A program made the position numbers and the translations under genes. From contig CAJTRL010000055.1 in the NCBI GenBank assembly GCA_910578715.1, forward strand, positions 1-26,563: 26,563 bases of DNA, read 5' to 3'. How positions within the stretch are numbered: position 1 is the first letter of the stretch; each line of letters opens with the position of its first letter. The notes beneath the pieces were generated by a model, which saw only the letters and a program-made list of their open reading frames with translations, was not told the origin of the DNA and searched no databases. The stretch comes from an uncultured Lachnospiraceae bacterium (lineage in GTDB: Bacteria > Bacillota > Clostridia > Lachnospirales > Lachnospiraceae). Below are positions 6,902 to 15,800 of this stretch, piece after piece.

Positions 6902-7224
6902 TCTGCTTTTTTTAAAATCAACTGCATTGTCTGTGTAGACTTATGTATAGTATAGCATAACCGGAATAAAAAAGCCATAGAAAAACAGGCGGAGGCGGAC
7001 GAAAAACTTTTTTGTACAGATTGTATAAATCATATTTATGGGAAAAAATGGCTGTTTGTTTAAAAAATACACAAAAAATTAAGAATTTGAGGTAGATTTT
7101 TTTGTTAAAATAGATTAAAATGGATAACAAATGCAGATTTTTATAAATAATACTGTTTTATGTACTGTACAAATTGCTAAATAGGGTGCGGGGGTTCGCA
7201 GCGGTATACCGGGGGAGGATTACG
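6902..7224. other. AT-rich divergent intergenic region
   Basis: This 323-base gap separates the yjfB-like gene from the PucR/CdaR-type regulator. It is AT-rich. TTTGTACAG (7011-7019) and CTGTACAAA (7165-7173) are perfect inverted copies 145 bases apart and could be paired regulator half-sites. I see no clear sigma-A promoter for the rightward genes, although several TAAAAT and TATAAA-like boxes exist. No gene is evident. Confidence 0.5.
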
Positions 7225-8313
7225 ATGATTTCTAATCAGATTCTACAAAATACGATAGAGGGTTTGAAGACTATTACGAGGGTAGAACTTTGTATCATGG
7301 ACATTGACGGGAAAGTGGTGGCAATGACAGCCGATGAAATGGAAAAATGCAGCAAACCCGTGGCGGAGTTTGCCAAATCTCCGGCGGATTCCCAAGAACT
7401 GCAGGGATATCAGTTTTTTAAGATTTTTGACGAGCAGCAGCTGGAATATATTCTGATTGCCGGAGGACTTGGCGAAGATGTCTATATGATTGGCAAGCTG
7501 GCGGCTTTTCAGATACAGAATCTGCTGGTGGCATACAAAGAACGGTTCGATAAAGATAACTTTATCAAGAACCTTCTTCTGGACAACCTGCTTCTTGTTG
7601 ATATTTACAGCCGTGCCAAAAAATTACATATTCAGACCGATACGAAACGGGTGGCGATAATTGTCGAAACGGACAATACGAAAGAAAGCAATGTGCTGGA
7701 AATTATGAGGACTTATTTCAGCAGCAACAGCAAGGATTTCATTACGGCGGTGGATGAAAACAATGTTATTGTTGTCAAGGATTTGCTGGAAGGAGACAGT
7801 AACAGAGAAATCGAAAGAGCGGCAGCGGGCATTGTGGCGTTTCTTGAAAAAGAACATATGAAGAACGCAAGAATTGCATACGGAACGATTGTCAATGAAA
7901 TCAAAGAGGTCAGCCGTTCTTATAAAGAAGCGAAAATGGCGTTAGATGTGGGCAAGATTTTCTTTGGTGAAAGGAATGTTATCGCATACAGCGAACTGGG
8001 CATCGGGCGTCTCATTTATCAGCTTCCGATTCCGCTCTGCAAGATGTTTATCAAAGAAATTTTCGACGGCAAAAGTCCGGACGATTTCGATGAGGAAACT
8101 CTGACGACGATAAACAAATTTTTTGAGAACAGTCTGAATGTTTCGGAAACTTCCAGACAGCTTTTTATTCATAGGAATACGCTCGTTTACCGGCTGGATA
8201 AACTCCAGAAAAGTACGGGGCTGGATTTGAGAGTTTTTGAGGATGCGATTACCTTCAAAATTGCGTTGATGGTGGTTAAGTATATGAAATACATGGAGAA
8301 CTTTGAATATTAA
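7225..8313 (+). CDS. PucR/CdaR-type transcriptional regulator
   Basis: This 362-residue protein looks like a sugar-diacid-recognition (CdaR/PucR-type) regulator. The N-terminal third (about 1-110) fits the diacid-recognition/sensor domain, with TRVELCIMDIDGKVVAMTAD. The middle has a GGDEF-like fold typical of CdaR proteins (IAYGTIVNEIKEVSRSYKEA). The C-terminal PucR helix-turn-helix reads LNVSETSRQLFIHRNTLVYR (about 304-323). CdaR in E. coli activates glucarate and galactarate genes, but here the gene is followed only 12 bases later by ftsE, so the physiological signal is probably different. ATG 7225 follows GGGGGAGG (7211-7218); an in-frame TTG at 7174 has no such site. It may control the ftsEX cluster; I infer this from position only. 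Confidence 0.8.
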   Translation: MISNQILQNTIEGLKTITRVELCIMDIDGKVVAMTADEMEKCSKPVAEFAKSPADSQELQGYQFFKIFDEQQLEYILIAGGLGEDVYMIGKLAAFQIQNLLVAYKERFDKDNFIKNLLLDNLLLVDIYSRAKKLHIQTDTKRVAIIVETDNTKESNVLEIMRTYFSSNSKDFITAVDENNVIVVKDLLEGDSNREIERAAAGIVAFLEKEHMKNARIAYGTIVNEIKEVSRSYKEAKMALDVGKIFFGERNVIAYSELGIGRLIYQLPIPLCKMFIKEIFDGKSPDDFDEETLTTINKFFENSLNVSETSRQLFIHRNTLVYRLDKLQKSTGLDLRVFEDAITFKIALMVVKYMKYMENFEY

Positions 8314-8325
8314 GAGGTGAATACA

Positions 8326-9099
8326 GTGGGAGAAAAAAAGGGAAGCACGAGGGGAGAAAGACTGGCGCCCGCAAGGGGAAGACGGAGACGGCCGGCCGCG
8401 GAAAACGGTGAAATTATTTCGATGACAAAAGTCTGCAAGGCATATTCGACGGGGGCTCCGGCGTTAAAGGATGTTGACCTTCATATTAACAGGGGAGAGT
8501 TTGTTTTTATCGTAGGCGACAGCGGTTCAGGAAAATCTACATTGATTAAGCTACTTTTGCGGGAATTGACGGTTACAAGCGGCAGCATCAATGTCATGGG
8601 CTATGATTTGACGAAAATCAAGCATCGGAAAATACCGAAATTTCGTCGGAATATCGGTATTGTATTCCAGGATTTCCGTCTGTTAAAGGACAGGAATGTC
8701 TATGAAAATGTGGCGTTCGCACAGAGAATTGTCCAGAAATCCAATAAAGAGATTAAGAAAAATGTTCCGAGTATTCTCGCGATTGTAGGTCTGGCGGGTA
8801 AATACAAGGCAAAACCGAAGCAGCTCTCCGGAGGCGAGCAGCAGCGTGTCGCGCTGGCAAGAGCGCTTGTCAACAAACCGACGGTTCTTCTTGCCGACGA
8901 GCCGACCGGTAATCTGGACCCCAAAAATTCCTGGGAAATTATGAAGCTGTTAGAGCAGATTAATGAAAACGGAACGACCGTTCTTGTCGTTACGCATAAC
9001 AGAGAAATTGTCAATGCGATGCAGAAGAGGGTTGTTACGCTGAAAAAGGGCGTAATCGTAAGCGACGAAGAAAAAGGAGGATATATCGATGAGGATTAA
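8326..9099 (+). CDS. ftsE: Cell division ATP-binding protein FtsE
   Basis: This ABC ATPase of about 257 residues pairs with FtsX to transmit ATP hydrolysis to periplasmic or extracellular peptidoglycan hydrolases at the division site. The Walker A motif GDSGSGKST is at residues 64-72, the signature LSGGEQQR at about 167-174, and Walker B VLLADEPTGNLD follows at about 188-199. A basic N-terminal extension of about 28 residues (KKGSTRGERLAPARGRRRR) precedes the normal FtsE start region (EIISMTKVCKAY); usual FtsE is about 225-230 residues. GTG 8326 is chosen because AAGAGGTG (8312-8319) lies upstream; GTG 8317 would overlap that site. It overlaps ftsX by 11 bases. Confidence 0.93.
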   Translation: MGEKKGSTRGERLAPARGRRRRPAAENGEIISMTKVCKAYSTGAPALKDVDLHINRGEFVFIVGDSGSGKSTLIKLLLRELTVTSGSINVMGYDLTKIKHRKIPKFRRNIGIVFQDFRLLKDRNVYENVAFAQRIVQKSNKEIKKNVPSILAIVGLAGKYKAKPKQLSGGEQQRVALARALVNKPTVLLADEPTGNLDPKNSWEIMKLLEQINENGTTVLVVTHNREIVNAMQKRVVTLKKGVIVSDEEKGGYIDED

Positions 9100-9985
9100 T
9101 ACGTTGTTTTATACCCTTCGTCAGGGCTTCCGGAATCTTTTCCGAAACAAATGGTTTACGCTCGCTTCGATTGCAACCATCAGCGCCTGCCTTTTTCTGT
9201 TCGGCCTTCTTTTTGCGATTGTCAGCAACTTTCAGAGCATTGTAAAAAATGCGGAACAGGGCGTGTCCGTTACCGTATTTTTTCAGGAAGGGCTGGAGGA
9301 CAGCAGAATACAGGAAATCGGAGAGATGATTGCGAGAAGGACCGAGGTTTCAAATGTTCATTTCGTATCGGCGGAAGAAGCATGGGAAAGTTTTAAAACA
9401 GAGTATCTGGGCGAATATGCGGACGGATTTACGGAAAATCCGCTGGCGGATTCCGCCAACTATCAGATTTACTTAAATGATGTTTCCATGCAGCCCGCGC
9501 TGGTGACTTACCTGGAGTCCGTGGATGGCATCAGACAGGTCAACCGTTCCGAAGTGACGGCAACGACGCTCACGGGCGTTAATGCGCTGATTGCCTATGT
9601 TTCAGCGGGTATTATTGCAATTCTCCTTGCAGTATCTGTCTTTTTGATTAGCAATACGGTAATTATGGGTATTTCCGTCCGAAAAGAGGAAATTACGATT
9701 ATGAAATATATCGGTGCAACGGATTTCTTTGTCCGTTCTCCTTTCGTAATAGAATGTATGCTGATTGGGCTGATTGGCGCGGCGATTCCGCTCGGCCTCA
9801 TTTATGCGCTCTACAATCTGGTTATGGAATATATACTGGAAAGGTTCGCAATGCTTTCGCATTTGTTAAATTTTCTGACGGTGGAACAGATTTTCAACGT
9901 ACTGGTTCCGGTATCGCTTGGAATCGGTGTAGGAATTGGATTTTTCGGAAGCATTACGACGGTAAGAAAACATCTTCGCGTTTAG
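9089..9985 (+). CDS. ftsX: Cell division permease FtsX
   Basis: This 298-residue protein has the FtsX architecture: a cytoplasmic N-terminus, a first membrane helix (about 22-45), a large extracellular loop (about 48-165) and three further helices (about 172-195, 215-240, 265-288). The loop (VSVTVFFQEGLEDSRIQEIG, then VSNVHFVSAEEAWESFK) matches the FtsX extracellular domain that contacts the activated hydrolase. FtsX acts with FtsE in the membrane at the septum. ATG 9089 overlaps the end of ftsE by 11 bases, with AAGGAGG (9074-9080) just upstream, a sign of translational coupling. The M23 hydrolase follows 44 bases downstream, which fits the FtsEX-PcsB/CwlO arrangement. Confidence 0.93.
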   Translation: MRINTLFYTLRQGFRNLFRNKWFTLASIATISACLFLFGLLFAIVSNFQSIVKNAEQGVSVTVFFQEGLEDSRIQEIGEMIARRTEVSNVHFVSAEEAWESFKTEYLGEYADGFTENPLADSANYQIYLNDVSMQPALVTYLESVDGIRQVNRSEVTATTLTGVNALIAYVSAGIIAILLAVSVFLISNTVIMGISVRKEEITIMKYIGATDFFVRSPFVIECMLIGLIGAAIPLGLIYALYNLVMEYILERFAMLSHLLNFLTVEQIFNVLVPVSLGIGVGIGFFGSITTVRKHLRV

Positions 9986-10029
9986 TATAAAGCGGGCATG
10001 GGAGATATACGAAAGGAGGAAAGACGCGG

Positions 10030-11238
10030 ATGAAAATCTGGAAAAAAATGCTCGGTATTTTTGTCTGTATCGGTATCATCTTCGTTTTTCCGGCAGAGAC
10101 CGCAGAGGCGGTCACCAATGACAGTATCAAAGAAAAAGAAGCGGAAATCGAGTCGGCGAGAAAAGAAGTGGAAGGTTTAAAGTCCAATCTGACGGACATC
10201 GAAGCGGTTAAAAAAGAACTGGAACAGTCTAAAGAAGACCTGAACACCTATGTGGAGCAGCTCGATACGCAGCTTGGAAACATTCAGGATAAAATTGCCG
10301 AATATAATAATCTGATTGCGCAGAAAGAATATGAAATAGAAATTACCACACAGGAACTGAATGACGCTATCGCAAAACAGGAAGAACAGTATGAGGCGAT
10401 GAAAAAGCGTATCAAGTTCATGTATGAAAAAGGCGATACTCTTTATATGGAGCTCATTTTTTCTTCTACAAGCCTTTCCGATACAATGAACAAGGCGGAT
10501 TACATAGAAGCTCTGTCAGCTTATGACAGGGAACAGCTGGATGAGTATGTCAGGACGAGAGAGCTGATAGCGCTCTGCAAGACGGAACTGGAAGCGCAGA
10601 AAGAGGTGCTGGACGAGGCAAAGACTGCGGTGGAAGCGGAGGAGGTTTCCGTCAATACGCTGATTGCGGAAAAAGAAGCGCAGATTGTTTCCGTGTCGGA
10701 GGATATTTCCACGAAAGAGGCCGCCATCAAAGAATATGAAGATATGATAGCAGCTGAAAATGCGGAAATCATGGCGCTGGAGAAAGCTGTTGCGGAAGAG
10801 AAGGCGAGGCTTGCGGCGGAAAACGCCAACGCCAGGTCTTATGACGGCGGTATGTTTGCCAATCCCTGCCCGGGCTACCGTAAGCTGTCGGATGATTACG
10901 GGAACCGCATCCACCCGACGCTTGGCGTTGAAAAATTCCATAACGGCATCGATTTGGCGGCACCTTATGGAACGCCTGTGTATGCGGCATATGACGGGGA
11001 TGTGGTAGCTGCCGATTACAGTTCGACAATGGGAAATTATATTATGATTAATCACGGAAACGGCCTGTATACAATATACATGCACAATTCCGAATTGTAT
11101 GTATCGAAAGGGGATTCTGTCTATAAAGGACAGAATATTGCGGCAGTCGGAAGCACCGGCCGCTCGACGGGACCGCACCTGCATTTCAGCGTGCGCCTGA
11201 ACGGAAGCTATGTAAGTCCCTGGAATTATTTAGGTTAG
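10030..11238 (+). CDS. Coiled-coil M23 peptidoglycan hydrolase, probable FtsEX effector
   Basis: This 402-residue exported protein has a signal peptide (MKIWKKMLGIFVCIGIIFVF, cleavage near AEA about residue 25), a long coiled coil in two stretches (about 30-115 and 160-265) and a C-terminal M23 (LytM) endopeptidase domain. The zinc site is visible: H304 and D308 in HNGIDLAAP and H385 in HLHFSV, with H383 the catalytic histidine of the HxH pair. It cleaves peptide bonds in peptidoglycan. PcsB, CwlO and EnvC-like proteins share this layout and are opened by FtsEX through the coiled coil. The gene directly follows ftsX (44 bases, with AAAGGAGG upstream) and precedes a CtpA-type protease, as in many genomes. 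EnvC often lacks metal ligands; this one keeps them, so it may be an enzyme itself. Confidence 0.9.
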   Translation: MKIWKKMLGIFVCIGIIFVFPAETAEAVTNDSIKEKEAEIESARKEVEGLKSNLTDIEAVKKELEQSKEDLNTYVEQLDTQLGNIQDKIAEYNNLIAQKEYEIEITTQELNDAIAKQEEQYEAMKKRIKFMYEKGDTLYMELIFSSTSLSDTMNKADYIEALSAYDREQLDEYVRTRELIALCKTELEAQKEVLDEAKTAVEAEEVSVNTLIAEKEAQIVSVSEDISTKEAAIKEYEDMIAAENAEIMALEKAVAEEKARLAAENANARSYDGGMFANPCPGYRKLSDDYGNRIHPTLGVEKFHNGIDLAAPYGTPVYAAYDGDVVAADYSSTMGNYIMINHGNGLYTIYMHNSELYVSKGDSVYKGQNIAAVGSTGRSTGPHLHFSVRLNGSYVSPWNYLG

Positions 11239-11286
11239 TCCGGTCGAATATACTGTAATCAGAAAATTATGCGCAGATGGAGATGA

Positions 11287-12612
11287 ATGATTGTGGATAA
11301 TTATGGATATAGTAGTAATAACGAAATGAATCAGGGGGCAGGAAATCAGTTGTATTCAAATGAGCCGCAACGGGAATCGGGACAGACAAAAGGAATGTTC
11401 CTCGTCGGTCTGCTGACAGGAATTGTTGTCAGTGCACTGACAGCATGCTGTGTTTTCGTCGGGATTCGATTTGGCGATATGGTGCAGCGCAGCCAGGCAA
11501 AACAGGCGAGTACGGAACAGGCTCCGGCGGAGAATGTCGTAAGCGACGATACGATGGCCAAACTGGAAGCCATAGAGGATGTCATCGGAAAATACTATTA
11601 TCAGGAAGAAGATATCAATACGGACGATATGATAGAAGGCATGTATGCCGGAGTCGTAGCGTCTTTGGGAGACCCTTATTCCGTATATTATACGGCCGAA
11701 GAATGGAAAGAGATGATGCAGGAAACCGAGGGAATTTATTATGGCATCGGGGCCTATATCAGTCTGGATAAGACCACCGGTTTTGGAAAAATTAACGGCG
11801 TAATTGAGAACACGCCGGCACAGGACGCGGGGCTCAGGGAAAACGATATCATTTATAAAATAGACGGGGAATCCGCACAGGGGCTGGATTTGACGGAAAT
11901 CGTTTCGAGAATCAAAGGAGAGGAAGGAACGACCGTGCATCTGACTATTTACAGAGAGGGAGAAAAGGACTATCTGGAAATGGATGTTGTCAGAAAAGAA
12001 ATCGAGTCTCCTACCGTCAATTACGAAATGATGGAAAATAATATCGGGTATATACAGATTACGGAATTTGACGACGTGACGGTGAATCAGTTCAAAGAAG
12101 CGCTGGCGGCGGTACAGAAAGCCGGGGCAGCCGGATTAGTTCTTGATTTGCGGAGCAATCCGGGAGGAAGCCTTTCTGCCGTTGTGGATATTTCAAGACA
12201 GCTTCTGCCGGAAGGATTAATCGTATATACGGAAGACCGGAGCGGGGAGCGGGTGGAATACAGCTGCGACGGTGCGCATGAAATACAAATACCGTTAGTT
12301 GTACTGATAAACGGCAATTCGGCCAGCGCATCGGAAATTCTGGCGGGCGCCATCAAAGATTATGGCAAGGGCGTTTTACTCGGCACAACGACTTTTGGCA
12401 AAGGCATTGTACAGCGGATACTGCCTCTGACTGACGGTACGGCAATCAAACTGACGGTCAGCGCATATTATACGCCGAAGGGAAACAATATTCATAATAT
12501 CGGTATTGAACCTGACATTGTATGCGAATTTGACGGGGATGCTTATTATGATGAAGGATTTGATAACCAGCTGGATGCAGCTGTGAAAGAAGTAAGTAAG
12601 ATGGCGAGATAA
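11287..12612 (+). CDS. S41 family carboxy-terminal processing protease
   Basis: This 441-residue protein has a cytoplasmic N-terminus, one membrane helix (about 37-58), a linker, a PDZ domain (about 135-235; GIGAYISLDKTTG and GLRENDIIYKIDGES) and an S41 protease domain. The catalytic dyad is S347 and K372: GNSASASEILAG and GTTTFGKGIVQ, with Q376 four residues after the lysine, in the same spacing as CtpB and Prc. It degrades or processes exported proteins on the outer face. In other bacteria CtpA-type proteases regulate peptidoglycan hydrolases by degrading them, and this gene lies between two hydrolase genes, which supports a similar role. It ends 15 bases before a perfect intrinsic terminator, so the next gene is likely a separate unit. 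Confidence 0.9.
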   Translation: MIVDNYGYSSNNEMNQGAGNQLYSNEPQRESGQTKGMFLVGLLTGIVVSALTACCVFVGIRFGDMVQRSQAKQASTEQAPAENVVSDDTMAKLEAIEDVIGKYYYQEEDINTDDMIEGMYAGVVASLGDPYSVYYTAEEWKEMMQETEGIYYGIGAYISLDKTTGFGKINGVIENTPAQDAGLRENDIIYKIDGESAQGLDLTEIVSRIKGEEGTTVHLTIYREGEKDYLEMDVVRKEIESPTVNYEMMENNIGYIQITEFDDVTVNQFKEALAAVQKAGAAGLVLDLRSNPGGSLSAVVDISRQLLPEGLIVYTEDRSGERVEYSCDGAHEIQIPLVVLINGNSASASEILAGAIKDYGKGVLLGTTTFGKGIVQRILPLTDGTAIKLTVSAYYTPKGNNIHNIGIEPDIVCEFDGDAYYDEGFDNQLDAAVKEVSKMAR

Positions 12613-12626
12613 TGATTATCAGAGTG

Positions 12627-12660
12627 AAAAAGGCGCGGGCATCTGTCCTGCGCCTTTTGG
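12627..12660 (+). terminator. Intrinsic terminator after the S41 protease gene
   Basis: AAAAGGCGCGGG pairs with the downstream arm TCCTGCGCCTTTT with one G-T wobble, followed by a T-run. It lies inside the long open frame that precedes the glucosaminidase and therefore rules out the far-upstream start at 12612. Confidence 0.8.
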
Positions 12661-12705
12661 CGTCTGGCGGCAGTCCGCACGGCTGTCCTGCTCGTTTTTA
12701 TGTAG

Positions 12706-12735
12706 TTGACATAATACATCATATGATGATACATT
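12706..12735 (+). promoter_or_regulatory. Promoter of the glucosaminidase gene
   Basis: TTGACA (12706-12711) is consensus; TACATT (12730-12735) at 18-base spacing is a weaker -10 box. Transcription from here would start near 12742, consistent with a start codon at 12744 or 12834. Confidence 0.5.
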
Positions 12736-12833
12736 TAGATAGAATGGGTGAAAAAGATGGACGGAAGAAAAAATTTTTTTGTCCGCGCGTATGGGAAATG
12801 TGCCGGCATGATTTGGAAAGGAAATACAGACGA

Positions 12834-15800
12834 ATGAGAAAAAGCGGGTATACCGGGCGGAGTTTCAGGATTTTATCTTATATGATGGCGGCTTTGATGG
12901 CGTTTTTACAGCCGTGCAGCGTTCTGGCTTCGGAGAACAACAGCGTTGCGGTGACGGGCGGACTGCCGGCTGCCGATACGGAACTGCCGGAGGAAAACGC
13001 GGGACTTCCAACGGAGGCGGAACCGTCGGAGGAAAATGCGGGACTGCCTGGAACGGAAGGGGAAGTGCCGGAAAGCGGCGGTACGGATTCCATGAAATAT
13101 ATTACGGCATTTGAAGCGCTTGCGGAGGAAGAAACGTACTATCCCTGTATGTATAAGCCAACGCTGGAAGAATTGCTCGGCGTTTTCCCGGAACAGCTTC
13201 TGGTATGGCTGGAAGATGGCGAAACGCCTGTGGAACTTGCCGTAACCTGGCAGTGCGAAGAGGACTATACCGGGACGAGCCAGCCCCTCTATTTATTTTA
13301 CCCGGTATGGGATGAGACACAGTATGCGCTGGCAGAAGCGGCGGCGGACAATATAGAAATTCCCGTGATTGCGGTCGAAGTGCCACAGGAGGGCGGCAGT
13401 ATCAGAAATCCTGAGGAGGCAAAGAGCAGTCTGCAGAATATCGTAGGGGAAAAGACCGTCCTCGCTTCCGTTTATCTGTGCGATACTTATGAAATAAAGG
13501 ACGGGCCTTCCTGTGATGGCGGGACGGTGCTTAACGTGTCCAGCGGACAGTCGGTGCAGATTACGGGTGTGGAATCCGATGAATATGGGGCGATATGGTA
13601 TCAGGTGCTCCTGTACCGGAACGGAACGGCCTATACGGGATATGCGGAAAGAAACTATCTCGCGACATCGGATGAAGACTTTGTAAAATGGGAAGAAAAC
13701 TATCTGGATTTATCAGCAGTGCCGATGACGATGGCGCTTTCGGAGGGGTGCCCGGATATCGACCAGTTTCCTGCATCTTATCAGAATGCGCTCTATGCTT
13801 TGAAAGAAAAGCACCCGGACTGGACTTTTGTCAGAATGGACACGGGACTTGACTGGAACACGGTCATTGCTAATGAAATGGGAGAAAAAAGCCTGATTTC
13901 GGATAAACGCTCCGGCTCCTGGCAGAACGGAAGCCATTCACAAAAGGGATGGAGTTATGCTTCCGAAGGGATTTTAAAATATTATATGGACCCCAGGAAC
14001 TTTCTTGCGGAACCCTATGTTTTTCAATTTGAACAGCTGGTTTATAACAGTTCCTATCATACATCGGACGCCGTACAGGAAATGCTGAAAGATTCCTTTA
14101 TGGCTTCTGCGATTCCGGATGACGGCCGGACCTATGCACAGGCTTTTACGACGATTGGCCAGGAGCTTGGCGTCAGCCCTTTTCATCTGGCTTCCAGAGT
14201 CTTACAGGAACAGGGGCCCAAGGGCACTTCCGCGCTGATATCGGGGGCACGCCCGGGTTATGAAGGATATTATAACTTTTTTAACGTCGGTGCGTCGGGA
14301 AAGACGATAGAGGAAGTAATCGTAAACGGATTAAAAAGAGCCGTGAAAGAGGGATGGAACAGCCGCTACGCCTCCTTGCGCGGCGGGGCGTATATTATTG
14401 GCAATCAGTATATTTTGTGTGAGCAGGATACCCTTTATCTGGAAAAATTTAATGTCGCGGGCGGCAAATACGCTAATTATACGCATCAGTATATGCAGAA
14501 TATCGAAGCGCCCTATTCCGAAAGCAGTAAAATTTACCGGGCTTATACCAAAGCGGGGGTACTGGAGAGGAAGTTTGTATTTAAGATTCCCGTATATGAG
14601 AACATGCCGGCTTCTGCCTGCGCACAGCCCGAAAAAACGGACGCTCTTACACTGGATAAAACGACAGTAAGCAGTCTTGAAGTGGATAAAAGCGTCACGC
14701 TGATTCCTTATGTGAACGGTTCCAAAGTAGACCATGTCAATGACATGACGTTTACGAGCAGCAATACGGCGGTTGCGGTCGTTGACGCACAGGGAAAAGT
14801 CACGGCTGTTTCTCCGGGAGAGGCGACGATAAGCTGTGCCAGAAGCGGGGCCAATCGGGCTGAATGTAAGATTACTGTGGTAAAAGGCAGACCTGTTGTG
14901 GCAACGCCCGTTCTGTCCCCGGTCACATACTGGGAAGGAATAAAACTTGCGGACATTGTCCTCCCCGCCGGGTGGGCGTGGGTGGACGGCAGTGTATCGG
15001 TGGCGGTGGGTACTCCGGCCTATGCGGCGGTTTATACGCCGACAGATACGACGAAATACAATACGCTCACCAAAGATATCAGTTTTACGGTGACGAAAGC
15101 GATTCCGACATGCCAGGTTCCGACGGGGCTGGAGGTGAAAAGCGGTGCGAAGCTGGGAAGTATTGTGCTTCCGGATGGTTTTGCATGGGAAAGCGATACG
15201 GAAACGGCGCTGACAAATGTCGGAGAGTATACTTTTTATGTATCTTATAACCCGGATGAGAACAATTACTATACGGTGAATCATATTCCGATTATTGTTC
15301 AGGTAAAAGAGACGGTAACTGAACAACCTTCCGGCGGCAATACATCGGGCAGCGGTTCGGGAAATACGGGCGGCAGCGGAAGTGGTTCGGGAAGCGGAAA
15401 CACATCAGGAAACGGAGGAACGGATTCAGGAAATGCGTCCGGTGGAAGCACATCGGGAAGCGGGAGTACATCGGGAAGCGGAAACGCATCAGGAAACACT
15501 GGAAGCGGTTCGGGAAATACGTCTGGCGGAAATACATCGGGCAGCGGTGGTACATCAGAAAGTGGAAATACATCGGGTGGAAATGGAAATAAGCCAGGTG
15601 GAGACGGAAACGCGTCAGGAAACATCGGAAGCGGTTCGGGAAGTACGTCTGGCGGAAATACATCGGGCAGCGGTGGTACATCAGGAGGCGGAAACGCATC
15701 AGGAAACACAGGAAGCAGTTCAGGAAATACGTCTGGCGGAAATACATCGGGCAGCGGTGGTACATCAGGAAGTGGAAATACATCGGGTGGAAATGGAAAT

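Noticed and set aside
12612..12833. Far-upstream start of the glucosaminidase frame
   Set aside because: The stretch contains the intrinsic terminator of the S41 gene and the TTGACA promoter box; the signal peptide begins at 12834.
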